Assembly: GCA_903903365.1 (NCBI GenBank)
Contig: CAIUYS010000503.1
Coordinates: forward strand, 1-22,766
Reading direction: 5' to 3'
Origin: an uncultured Methylococcaceae bacterium
Lineage (GTDB): Bacteria > Pseudomonadota > Gammaproteobacteria > Methylococcales > Methylomonadaceae
DNA: 22,766 nucleotides
Under the pieces are notes generated by a model that did not search any database, was not told the DNA's origin, and was given only the letters and a program-made list of their open reading frames with translations. This document shows, piece by piece, positions 12,557-19,932 of this stretch. Position 1 is the stretch's first letter; every line of letters begins with the position of its first letter. The position numbers and the translations under genes were made by a program.

Positions 12557-14383
12557 TCATTTACAACACCATAGGTCTATTTGGGCTTTTATATGGTGTT
12601 GTACTTCCAAATCTGACATCAAATCCAATGGTTTTAATGAAGTTTTGCCCTTTTTTTGGTGTTGAATTGGTGCGATTCCGTTATTAAAAACATAATTTCC
12701 GTAGATTACACCCAAGATTTTTTCCTCGAGTGCGTTGAAAGTAGTAAAACCTCGTAAAGCAAATAGACTTTTGACAGAACCGTCCGCCAGCCGCGCCCTT
12801 TTTGTAAGGCTTTTTGCTCCACAACTGTTAAGTGCCAGTGAAACTGCTTTGTGTGAGACCGGCTTGTGGGTATTGATTTGATACAAATCAGCCAGTTCAG
12901 GGACGCTAACGAGTAGGTTGCCCCTTGCAAGTTCTACGCTGACTCGGTGAATCACCCAACACTCGATATCGGATCTTGTTGTCTCGATCATGCTAACTTT
13001 GGCTAGCGTACTAGGTGCGCGTGCTTTGGGGCTAAAATTGCCGGTATCATAATTCAGCAGGTATTCTAATATCGCTTCATATCCCCCTGAAATCAGCCAG
13101 TCAACGTAACGACTCGCCCGAACATCGGAATAAATATTTTCCGAAGCCTTGATGACGTAAAACCGGCGATCACTGTCATTGAGAAAAACGGCATCGGGGT
13201 TATTTGACAGAAACACATACTTGACCAAATTTAATTGCGTGAACGCCTTAAAGCCTTTAGGATTAATGCGGTTTCTAATCCCGTCAACCCACCGTTTTAA
13301 TTTGTTTGCAATGACTCGGTTACCCGAACTTGAAACTTCATCAGCTACGACGAAAAGTTTATCGACCTGCCAGTCTGTGAAATTGTCGTCAACTTCTGTT
13401 TGGCTTATTGTTTCGACGTGGCGTCTATCGAATAAGCCAGCAATGGATACTTCAAACAAAAGGTTTTTCCCTGTTCCCGATTCCCTGCTCCATGCCAGCA
13501 ATGCTGTTTTAAAACTCACACCCGGAAACTTTACAGCGTAAGCAATCCAACACATGGTGTATTCGTGATCTGCGGGATCTTCTACGACATGTTTAAACAG
13601 TTCCAAGAAAGGTGAAACATCCCCTTTTATGGGATTGTACGGGAAACTTCGCCACGCATTGAGTGAACCGTCTTTAAGGTCGAAGGGTGAGTTTGGCTCT
13701 AGCACTATACGAGTAACGTTTTTGCGTGCTGTATGGGTGATCCATAACTTACCAAGCTCTACCCAACAAGGCTTTTCGGAATCGCCAATATTGATATGAT
13801 GCGATGCGTAGTGGTTCAAAATATCAGCTCGTTTTACATAGATTCCAGTGGCGATGTTATAAAACATCATCTGTTCTTTGTCCCAAACAAAGCAGGAATT
13901 AACTTTGGCGATCTCCGCTGGGGCATCATTGACAAGTTCACCCTCAACAGCTCCGGTCATCAATGCTTGTTTTGACTTTGGGTTACTCCAGCCCAGTTCC
14001 TGTGCCTTGGTGAATACTGATTTATAGTTAGTTTTTTCACCGGTAAAGGACTGCCACTTTGCTATGGCGTCCGCCTCGTTATACTTATCAGACTTTTTGC
14101 TGAATTCATCCCACAAATTAAATCCCACGGCATCAACCGGAATAGTTTTTAAAGCCTGTCCAATGGCCACCCACATCACGCGATCATCAGAAGGAATGAC
14201 GGCTAACGCGCTGCGTAAATCAACTTCGGTTTCGGTAGTGAAGTCGGATTCACCCATCAAAGCCTTCGTAAATTTATTAAGTTTCGCCTTGGGTTTGTTT
14301 TTGAAAGGTGCAGGTTTTACCGGCACCGGCAACTCGGAATGAATGTCAGCAATGATTTTGTTGATGTTAGTCAGATTCAACAT
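12557..14383 (-). CDS. Replication helicase: PriCT-2 domain plus SF3 (D5/DUF5906-type) ATPase
   Basis: 608 aa. Residues ~55-132 are a primase C-terminal PriCT-2 domain (LRSALAVIPSDDR, LWDEFSKKSDKYNEADAIAKW). The helicase core follows: Walker A SRESGTGKN (K306), Walker B DKLFVVADE (D348-E349), sensor VFLSNNPDAV, and arginine-finger-like NDSDRRFY. The C-terminal ~150 residues are probably a winged-helix DNA-binding region (VSVPELADLYQIN). Expected to unwind the element's origin as a hexamer. It starts inside the 3' end of the primase gene (ATGTTGA, 7-bp overlap), so together they equal a primase-helicase usually fused in one protein. Its 3' end overlaps the last origin inverted repeat. Confidence 0.88.
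   Translation of the reverse strand: MLNLTNINKIIADIHSELPVPVKPAPFKNKPKAKLNKFTKALMGESDFTTETEVDLRSALAVIPSDDRVMWVAIGQALKTIPVDAVGFNLWDEFSKKSDKYNEADAIAKWQSFTGEKTNYKSVFTKAQELGWSNPKSKQALMTGAVEGELVNDAPAEIAKVNSCFVWDKEQMMFYNIATGIYVKRADILNHYASHHINIGDSEKPCWVELGKLWITHTARKNVTRIVLEPNSPFDLKDGSLNAWRSFPYNPIKGDVSPFLELFKHVVEDPADHEYTMCWIAYAVKFPGVSFKTALLAWSRESGTGKNLLFEVSIAGLFDRRHVETISQTEVDDNFTDWQVDKLFVVADEVSSSGNRVIANKLKRWVDGIRNRINPKGFKAFTQLNLVKYVFLSNNPDAVFLNDSDRRFYVIKASENIYSDVRASRYVDWLISGGYEAILEYLLNYDTGNFSPKARAPSTLAKVSMIETTRSDIECWVIHRVSVELARGNLLVSVPELADLYQINTHKPVSHKAVSLALNSCGAKSLTKRARLADGSVKSLFALRGFTTFNALEEKILGVIYGNYVFNNGIAPIQHQKKGKTSLKPLDLMSDLEVQHHIKAQIDLWCCK
12562..12603. repeat. Inverted repeat TACAACACCATA / TATGGTGTTGTA
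   Basis: Perfect 12-bp arms with an 18-bp spacer, each containing one more AACACCATA iteron (12565-12573 and, inverted, 12592-12600). It lies within the last codons of the helicase gene, so the origin extends into the coding sequence. Confidence 0.85.
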
Positions 14384-15039
14384 AGCACTGCCATCCTATA
14401 GGGTCGTTCAGGTGTTGCTGTGCCTTTACGTGCCACGCACCCGCACACTTTTGTGATCCTGCTTGCGTTGTAAACTCCAGTGTCAATTTTGATTTGTTCG
14501 TTGTCGAATTTTGAAGCTAACGCCCCAAGTAATTCTTTAATCGCTGCGGTTGATGCTTCGTCGTTTTTAACATCGGTCAAGATGTAATAAAGGTGATAAC
14601 CATTGCCTGACATGACGCGGGCTATACATTCTTCACCGCAGGTCAAAAAATAAGATTCGACTTGGTCTGCAACATCCCAAGCGGCTTTCAATTCGGATTC
14701 ATTTGCCGGCTGTTTTGGCGTACCTGTGCGGTCAATATCAATGAAAAGTAGATCCCTGAAATCAATGTCAGCATCATCCGCAGTTTTCCCTCTAAAATCC
14801 GATTTGATTGGGTTCAGGGTCGTATAGACATTGTAGCCTTTAGCATTAAGAGCCAGCGCGTCCTTTTCAAATGCCAACAGCATTAACTCCTTCGTTTGAT
14901 ACTCTTTTCCACGATATTGTTTGACGACAGGGTACATTTTGCCTGTGGGGTCAATAGCACGAAGTTCCAGAATCCCATCATGAGTGGTCATTTTGTAAAC
15001 CCAAGTGTGGCGGATCTCGGGTTGATTAGTGGTGGTCAT
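14377..15039 (-). CDS. Archaeo-eukaryotic-type (AEP) primase domain protein
   Basis: 220 aa and essentially one AEP primase catalytic domain. Motif I is LLFIDID (D101, D103), motif II is MSGNGYHLYY (H149), and motif III is IKIDTGVYNASRI (D186, R194) followed by VARKG. Expected to make the primers for element replication. GAGG supports the ATG, which overlaps the stop of the AlpA-like gene by one base (TAATG). The stop overlaps the helicase start by 7 bp. Many satellite rep proteins carry this domain fused to the helicase; here it is a separate short protein. Confidence 0.85.
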   Translation of the reverse strand: MTTTNQPEIRHTWVYKMTTHDGILELRAIDPTGKMYPVVKQYRGKEYQTKELMLLAFEKDALALNAKGYNVYTTLNPIKSDFRGKTADDADIDFRDLLFIDIDRTGTPKQPANESELKAAWDVADQVESYFLTCGEECIARVMSGNGYHLYYILTDVKNDEASTAAIKELLGALASKFDNEQIKIDTGVYNASRITKVCGCVARKGTATPERPYRMAVLC

Positions 15040-15236
15040 TACGCCACCTCATTTTGCGACTGAACCCAAGCAAAAAACTTGGCCTCATCGATTAAAACCT
15101 TCCGGCCAATGCGAACAATCGCACCTGATTTCGCAAGGCCGTTTTTATGTTCATTAAAGATCAGCGATCTAAAGCCGCCTTTAGTGAAGGCCGGTTGTTT
15201 TGTAGTGAATTGATTAACTGTCGATAATACTGGCAT
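15039..15236 (-). CDS. AlpA-like excisionase/HTH regulator
   Basis: 65 aa with the pattern of MerR/AlpA-type winged helices: TVNQFTTKQPAFTKGGFRSLIF, then RIGRKVLIDEAKFFAWVQSQ. In P4-like satellites AlpA drives int expression and excision; in phage-inducible islands it activates the island. Its position ahead of the primase/helicase and its one-base coupling to the primase fit a switch protein. The strong Shine-Dalgarno GGGGG, 6 bases before the ATG, is predicted to pair with an upstream CCCCC segment. Confidence 0.8.
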   Translation of the reverse strand: MPVLSTVNQFTTKQPAFTKGGFRSLIFNEHKNGLAKSGAIVRIGRKVLIDEAKFFAWVQSQNEVA

Positions 15237-15241
15237 GGTAC

Positions 15242-15308
15242 ACCCCCAATGGGTTGGATTACGTTCCTGTAGTAACAGGGATTGCCAAGCTCTTGGCTTG
15301 TTGGGGGT
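15242..15308 (-). promoter_or_regulatory. Structured leader of the AlpA-like gene
   Basis: An 8-bp long-range inverted repeat ACCCCCAA (15242-15249) / TTGGGGGT (15301-15308) encloses two small perfect hairpins, CCTGT-AGTA-ACAGG (15266-15279) and GCCAAG-CT-CTTGGC (15284-15297). On the minus-strand transcript the long stem would cover the GGGGG ribosome site of the AlpA-like gene. Translational control is inferred from structure only. Confidence 0.5.
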
Positions 15309-15378
15309 TATTGTTTGCGTGTTGTCAGTCTTAAAACGGTGGCACGGCTTAAAATCTTTTAAATCGGATTAAAGAGTT

Positions 15379-16089
15379 TTATCCTGACTTTTTGCGGGTG
15401 TATTTTTTCCATCTATCACTAAAACCTCGTTTGCTTAGGTTTGTTACTCCCGGCATAATTAAGCAATCGTCCCCCCTGTCTTTGCCTGTTGTAATTTCGT
15501 AACCTTCCGGTGGGTTTTTCCATAATGCGCCCCATGCTTGGGTTTCATTTGGCATCTTGCCCCACTTGGCATAAAAACCCCTTGTCATGTCATCAATAAC
15601 CCTAAACCAGTCATCTACTTTACTTGGGATATTTAATAATCCTGAAAAGTCTATGTCATTACTGGGCTTGGTAGCCTTCAAGCCTAAAGGCTGTTCTGAT
15701 ATTTGCACTTGGCTAACAGTGCCGGCATCCTCCAAAACTAAAGGCTTGGGTATTGTCAGTTGGCGTAAAAGATTAATTAACGCTTTATGCAGTTGGGTTC
15801 TGACTTGGTAAAGCATCCCTTCCGGTGCATCGTCGCCTAAAAAGATAACCAGCTTCGTAAGCGTCCATGATGGGCTTATACTGGCTAATCTCAACTCTAA
15901 GCGGGTTATATGCTCCTGAAGTTCCTTCTGGATAGCCTTAACGTCATCGCTTTTTTTAGTCTTAAGCGGGTCAATCCTATAGGCTAACGCCGCGCCATAT
16001 GCAGGTGGAATATTTTGTAGGATATACCAGTATCCCCAATCTACAGGAAAGCCGTTTATTCGAACCTCTGAAAATGTACTGTAGGCCAT
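15379..16089 (-). CDS. Element-encoded protein of unknown function (236 aa)
   Basis: Not recognised. The N-terminus (FSEVRINGFPVDWGYWYILQNIPPAYGAALAYR) is aromatic-rich. Residues ~48-71 (KSDDVKAIQKELQEHITRLE) form a probable coiled-coil helix. The C-terminal third has MPNETQAWGALWKNPP, a segment ending GDDCLIMPGV, and a strongly basic tail (KRGFSDRWKKYTRKK), consistent with nucleic-acid binding. The ATG overlaps the integrase stop by one base (TGATG), with GGTGG 6 bases upstream, so it is translationally coupled to int. That position suggests a role in recombination or immunity, which is speculative. Confidence 0.65.
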   Translation of the reverse strand: MAYSTFSEVRINGFPVDWGYWYILQNIPPAYGAALAYRIDPLKTKKSDDVKAIQKELQEHITRLELRLASISPSWTLTKLVIFLGDDAPEGMLYQVRTQLHKALINLLRQLTIPKPLVLEDAGTVSQVQISEQPLGLKATKPSNDIDFSGLLNIPSKVDDWFRVIDDMTRGFYAKWGKMPNETQAWGALWKNPPEGYEITTGKDRGDDCLIMPGVTNLSKRGFSDRWKKYTRKKSG

Positions 16090-17156
16090 CACAAACCACC
16101 GAAGATTTTAGAGTTCATGCTGGCGACAACATTACTTACATGGCCGTCTGATAAATGCGAGTAACGCTTAACCATTTGCAGGGTTTTATGTCCCAGTATT
16201 TCGGCAATTTCAGCAAGGCTTGCCCCATTCATGGCTAAATAACTCGCTGTACAGTGCCTTAAGTCGTGCCATTTAAAATTTTTTATACCTGCCCTTTCAA
16301 TCGCATATTCAAAAGCACTTCTTAAATTAATTGGCTTCTGTGGGTTTCTCTCGCTTGGGAATAATAGCGTGGTATCAATTCGCCTTATTTTGTTGTGTTC
16401 TTTTAATAGCGTTAAGGCTAAACCAGACAATGGAACGCGCCTTCTGTCTCCATTTTTAGTTTCATGCAGGATTAAATAATCGTCTTTAAGGTTCACATCC
16501 TGCCAGTTAAGTCCCATTAACTCGCCCTGCCTCATACCGCTGGACAGTGCCAATATTACGCAAGGGTAAAGCTGTTTGTTTTTGGAGGCCTGACAAGCTG
16601 TTAAAAGCCGTTCTCGTTCGTCATCATCAAGGAACCGAACGCGCCCACGCGCTTCTGTGGGTTTCTTAACCTTCCTTGTTGGTGAATCATCCAGCCAGCC
16701 CCATTCCTTCACAGCAATACTAAAAGCATGGGACAAGGCCGCCATGTATCGAACTACTGTGGACGGTGAGCGTTGTGTTCCCCTGTAAGTTGTTCCACTC
16801 GCCAGTTCATCTCTGTATTGAACGATTAAAGCCGGTGTTACATCTGCCAGCGCGTACACGCCCATCCTTTCCTTCCACCACTCCATTTGCATCTTTTGCC
16901 TGACTTCCTGCTTAGGCTTGCCCGGTAAAACATCCTTGATGTACCTATCGGCTAAATCAGCAAAAGTGTGTTTTTTGGATTCGACTGTTTTGAAGTGCCT
17001 GCCTTCACGGATCGCTGATTCAGTATCCTGAACCCATTTGTTGGCGTCCGTTTTTCTTTTGAAGGTCGCTGATTGGACTGGATACCCTTTTAGCCTAATC
17101 TCTGCTGTATAGCGTGGGGTTCCGTCTTTAGCTGTTCTGGTTTTAATGCGTGCCAT
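16089..17156 (-). CDS. Tyrosine recombinase (site-specific integrase)
   Basis: 355 aa. An N-terminal arm-binding domain (RYTAEIRLKGYPVQSATFKRK) precedes a SAM-like core-binding domain (~65-155) and the catalytic domain. Catalytic residues are R209 (SSGMRQGEL), K234 (TKNGDRR), H297 and R300 (WHDLRH), H323 (LGHKTLQ) and nucleophile Y332 (KRYSHLS). All are present, so it should be active. It sits about 280 bp from the right attachment repeat and presumably recombines tRNA-Leu. AGAGG lies 7 bases before the ATG. It is followed by the coupled 236-aa gene. Confidence 0.96.
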   Translation of the reverse strand: MARIKTRTAKDGTPRYTAEIRLKGYPVQSATFKRKTDANKWVQDTESAIREGRHFKTVESKKHTFADLADRYIKDVLPGKPKQEVRQKMQMEWWKERMGVYALADVTPALIVQYRDELASGTTYRGTQRSPSTVVRYMAALSHAFSIAVKEWGWLDDSPTRKVKKPTEARGRVRFLDDDERERLLTACQASKNKQLYPCVILALSSGMRQGELMGLNWQDVNLKDDYLILHETKNGDRRRVPLSGLALTLLKEHNKIRRIDTTLLFPSERNPQKPINLRSAFEYAIERAGIKNFKWHDLRHCTASYLAMNGASLAEIAEILGHKTLQMVKRYSHLSDGHVSNVVASMNSKIFGGL

Positions 17157-17438
17157 GATTGTTTCCTCTAGGGGGTAACAACTGGCTTTGGTATGATGTG
17201 TTGGCCATTTGCTTAACCCTGTCTGTTAAGTGAATCGGAAGGCCTTGTTGGTGCTGATAACACCTGCAAGGCCGCTTTGTTTCTAGGGTTTGATTATAAT
17301 ACTTTTCCCCATTTCTGTCCCAATTAACTATAAATAAGGGTAGTAAATGGCAATAACTGATAACAAGGTATTATGGTTAAGTTGTTGATTTAAATGTTAT
17401 TGTTTGTTGTGATTTATTGGCATTTGTTGTAATCGTTA
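17157..17438. other. Region between integrase and right attachment repeat
   Basis: 282 bp without a gene. It contains a strong hairpin, GGCCTTG (17241-17247) / CAAGGCC (17267-17273) with an inner GGTG/CACC stem, in the likely int leader, and TTTGTTGTGAT/TTTGTTGTAAT repeats near the attachment site. Confidence 0.5.
17403..17433. repeat. Direct repeats TTTGTTGTRAT, 20-bp period
   Basis: TTTGTTGTGAT (17403-17413) and TTTGTTGTAAT (17423-17433), two helical turns apart and just inside the attachment repeat. A looser relative is at about 17379. Candidate integrase or excisionase arm sites. Confidence 0.45.
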
Positions 17439-17540
17439 GACTTAAAATCCCTCGGCTGTGAGGCCATGCCGGTTCGATTCCGGCCCGAGGCACCAATTAA
17501 AAACAAGGACTTAGGCTTTTAGCCCAGTCCTTTTTTTATG
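17439..17540. repeat. Right attachment repeat (attR-like) with displaced tRNA-Leu 3' half
   Basis: 102 bp matching 10429-10529. It carries the tRNA-Leu 3' part (17439-17495, anticodon loop to CCA) and the terminator (17502-17537), but no tRNA 5' half, so it is not a functional tRNA gene. Its variable-arm stem is GGC/GCC instead of GAC/GTC. Confidence 0.93.
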
Positions 17541-17711
17541 CCTAAAATTTACGGGGCACACTGGTGACGCACTTTTAAAAAACACCCGCAGCAACTGCCA
17601 ACAATTCAGGCATATAAAATACCGGAATTCACCGGTCTAGAATGTAACCAGAATTTCAAACAAAAAAGATCAGTATTATCAATATCCTGATTACCTCATT
17701 AGCCTCTCTCA
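17541..17711. other. Intergenic sequence outside the element
   Basis: No gene seen. It contains one diverged relative of the element's left-end tandem repeat (around 17590-17625). Confidence 0.4.
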
Positions 17712-17855
17712 TCAACTCGCACTTTGTTTCATCCATGCCTTCAAGATAGTTCGTTTGCGACGGACTGAATCATTTGGTCATTGACAGCCACGACTGTAAA
17801 ATTTTACCAATGCCTGCTCTTTGAAGCCTGCTGAATACCTTTTATAGTGTTTCAT
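17712..17855 (-). pseudogene. IS transposase N-terminal remnant
   Basis: Starts MKHYKRYSAGFKEQALVKFY, then SRG and a stop. Further fragments (MIQSVANELS in another frame, LKAWMKQSAS back in the first frame) match the HTH start of a transposase ORF. Frameshifts and stops break it, and no inverted repeats or remaining transposase body were found. The exact IS family is not assigned. Confidence 0.6.
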
Positions 17856-17928
17856 TTCTAATCTTAAATAAAATTTGAGACGACAACTATTGTGACGCCG
17901 GGGGATTGCCGAGCCTGAAAAACACCTC

Positions 17929-18177
17929 TTGATGATATCTGCCAAAGGCGTTGCCGTTTTGCCGATGCCCACCCTTTTGGCATTAATTAATTCTCGAAAA
18001 AAAGTAGTTGCTCGATTCTGGTGTGGGGATAAAGCTTCTGATATGATTGCTGCACGCACCGCAATGCTGGGTAAGGTCGTATCAATGGCGCCACCGAACA
18101 TCGTCGCGTCTCCCCAACTGGATTTACAGGCTGATTGTTTATTTACGACTAATGAAATACTGTTTCACCTTCGTTAA
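17929..18177 (+). pseudogene. HAD-family phosphatase C-terminal remnant (GmhB-like)
   Basis: The frame encodes FWCGDKASDMIAARTAMLGK followed by LDLQADCLFTTNEILFHL, which resembles the last third of HAD-IIIA phosphatases such as heptose 1,7-bisphosphate phosphatase (GDKxSD motif). The nucleophile DxD motif and the N-terminal half are missing, and upstream residues do not fit the family. It has no ribosome site. Most likely the decayed 3' end of a gene that once preceded the L-2-hydroxyglutarate oxidase gene by 32 bp. The family call is tentative. Confidence 0.45.
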
Positions 18178-18209
18178 TTTGTCGCCGTTATGCCTTACGA
18201 GAGAAATAA

Positions 18210-19415
18210 ATGACTGAAAATTCTTATGATTATTTGATAGTGGGTGCCGGTATTGTTGGCTTGACTGTTGCACATGAGCTTAAAACACGCTTTCCATCTG
18301 CAAAAATAGGCGTGATGGACAAGGAAGCTAATTCAGGTCTACACGCAAGCGGTCGTAACAGTGGTGTGTTGCATAGTGGTATTTACTACAGCAGTGACAC
18401 GCTCAAAGCCAAGGTTTGTGCTGTTGGTGCAAAGAGGATGACGGCTTTTGCTCAAGAACACGGTATTCCCTGCTCAAAATCCGGCAAGGTAATCATTGCT
18501 ACCTCCGAGAAAGATTTACCAACGGTAGAGCGATTGCTACGCAATGCTGATGACAACGGCATTCGTGCTTGGCGCATTGATGAAAAAGAGCTGCATGAAA
18601 TCGAACCTTATGCAGTTCCGGGACTGGCGGCGATTTATTCGCCGGATACGGCAGTAATTGATAGTCGCGCTGTGATCAATCGGCTGACTGCTTTGCTTGA
18701 GCAACAGGGTGTGCAGTTTTTATGGCGTCATGGATTTAGAGAGCTGAGGCGATCCGGCGAAGTGGTTACCGATCAAGGGAAACTTTCTTTTGGTTATCTG
18801 TTTAACTGTGCGGGAGCTTACGCTGATGTTGTAGCTAAAAGCTTTGGTCTGGCCGGTGATTATGCGCTAGTGCCTTTTAAGGGTATTTACTGGAAGCTGC
18901 GGCCGGAAGCGGAACACTTGGTTCGTGCCAATATTTACCCGGTTCCGGATATTGAGCTGCCTTTTTTGGGTGTCCATTTAACCCGCGTTATCAGCGGGGA
19001 CGTTTATGTAGGACCGACTGCCATACCTGCGCTTGGTCGTGAGAATTACGGATTGATTCAAGGGATTCGACCTAGGGAAGCTATCGATGTTGGCTATCGT
19101 TTGGCCAGAATGTACTTAGGCAATCGATACAACTTTCGTCGTATGGCGCATCTGGAGTTAGCCAAGTACATGAAGCACAATTTCGTTTTGGCTGCACAGC
19201 GTTTGCTTCCATCGATTACTTCTGAGGATATGATCCCAACTCCTAAAGCCGGTATTCGTCCACAGCTTGTCAATTTGCGTGAAGGGAAGTTGGAAATGGA
19301 TTATATTTTTCAGCATACCGATCATTCTACCCACGTACTTAATGCAATTTCCCCTGCCTTTACCAGCTCGTTCGCATTCGCGGAGATGATCGTAAATAGC
19401 AGCAATGTAGTTTGA
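18210..19415 (+). CDS. lhgO: L-2-hydroxyglutarate oxidase (FAD-dependent)
   Basis: 401-aa FAD enzyme of the DAO superfamily that oxidises L-2-hydroxyglutarate to 2-oxoglutarate, passing electrons to the membrane quinone pool in E. coli. The N-terminal dinucleotide motif is VGAGIVGL (G12, G14, G17) followed by ASGRNSGVLHSGIYY, the LhgO signature. Later features are FNCAGAYAD, PFKGIYWKL, GPTAIPALGRENYG and the C-terminal AGIRPQLV...NAISPAFTSSFAFAEMI. GAGAG precedes the ATG. Relatives also occur in surface-polysaccharide clusters, so the physiological role here is less certain. It is intact between decayed genes. Confidence 0.9.
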   Translation: MTENSYDYLIVGAGIVGLTVAHELKTRFPSAKIGVMDKEANSGLHASGRNSGVLHSGIYYSSDTLKAKVCAVGAKRMTAFAQEHGIPCSKSGKVIIATSEKDLPTVERLLRNADDNGIRAWRIDEKELHEIEPYAVPGLAAIYSPDTAVIDSRAVINRLTALLEQQGVQFLWRHGFRELRRSGEVVTDQGKLSFGYLFNCAGAYADVVAKSFGLAGDYALVPFKGIYWKLRPEAEHLVRANIYPVPDIELPFLGVHLTRVISGDVYVGPTAIPALGRENYGLIQGIRPREAIDVGYRLARMYLGNRYNFRRMAHLELAKYMKHNFVLAAQRLLPSITSEDMIPTPKAGIRPQLVNLREGKLEMDYIFQHTDHSTHVLNAISPAFTSSFAFAEMIVNSSNVV

Positions 19416-19653
19416 AGCAAGAATAATGATGACGCCATTACCATCTTTTTGACTTGATGCGTCCGCTGCATGGTATAACGGACCGTAAACATGTTGATTT
19501 TCTTCTCTTGGGTGGATAGTGAAATGTGATCAATTTCAAGTATATCCGAATACTCCCAGGAGTTTAACTTTCATTTATGCGTCTACCTTACTGTTATTAA
19601 AAGACTAATTTTTTACGATAGCAGTATTAGAATCTGACCCCATTGATTCCTAG
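19416..19653. other. Intergenic region after lhgO
   Basis: 238 bp, no gene seen. GAATCTGACCCCATTGATT at 19630-19648 is a variant of the palindromic repeat found at 20872 and 21532. Confidence 0.45.
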
Positions 19654-19932
19654 TTAGTTATCCAAGCGCTTCAGATCACGGTAGAAATTTTCATGTGGTC
19701 CAACGGTCAGAAGCTTGATGCTGTTTGCATCAAGTACCCGATAAGCGAGTAGGCACAATTGATTGATCATCCGAAATTTGTACACACTAATCCCAACAAG
19801 ATCCCCCGCTTTTGCCTCACCAATAGAAACATCGCATGCCACTGCTTTTACTGCTGCGTCAAGATCGGCTTTCTGCTGTCCATGTAACTTTTTAACCGTG
19901 CGCTCAAAAGTCGGGGTGACAAGGATACGCAT
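19654..19932 (-). CDS. RelE/ParE-family toxin
   Basis: 92 aa with the RelE/ParE superfamily pattern: ILVTPTFERTVKKLHGQQKADLDAAVKAV at the start, then GISVYKFRMINQLCLLAYRVLD and a final KLLTVGPHENFYRDLKR. Members cleave mRNA at the ribosome or inhibit gyrase; which one applies here is not decidable. Its ATG overlaps the antitoxin stop by one base (TGATG). Antitoxin-first order and coupling fit a type II toxin-antitoxin operon. Confidence 0.85.
   Translation of the reverse strand: MRILVTPTFERTVKKLHGQQKADLDAAVKAVACDVSIGEAKAGDLVGISVYKFRMINQLCLLAYRVLDANSIKLLTVGPHENFYRDLKRLDN

Larger units (their letters stand above)
10429..17540 (-). mobile_element. Integrative element at tRNA-Leu (about 7.0 kb), satellite/PICI-like
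   Basis: Bounded by imperfect ~101-bp direct repeats containing the tRNA-Leu 3' half. All eight genes run leftwards: tyrosine integrase, 236-aa unknown, AlpA-like HTH, AEP primase, PriCT-2/SF3 helicase, then after an origin-like region three small proteins. No capsid, portal, terminase, relaxase or conjugation gene is visible. The int-alpA-primase/rep order resembles phage-inducible islands and P4-like satellites of Gram-negative bacteria (established families); assignment to that class is inference. It has its own replication module, so it could replicate after excision. Confidence 0.88.

Noticed and set aside
12448..12687. Open frames across the CA repeat (His/Thr repeats)
   Set aside because: The encoded repeats come from the dinucleotide tract, frames overlap each other and run over the helicase 3' end; no start signals.
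17439..17495. A second tRNA-Leu gene
   Set aside because: Only the 3' part from the anticodon stem to CCA is present; the acceptor 5' strand and D-arm are missing, so it is the displaced attachment copy.
10429..17540. Complete prophage
   Set aside because: No capsid, portal, tail, terminase or lysis gene is recognisable; the element is too small and fits a satellite or island better.
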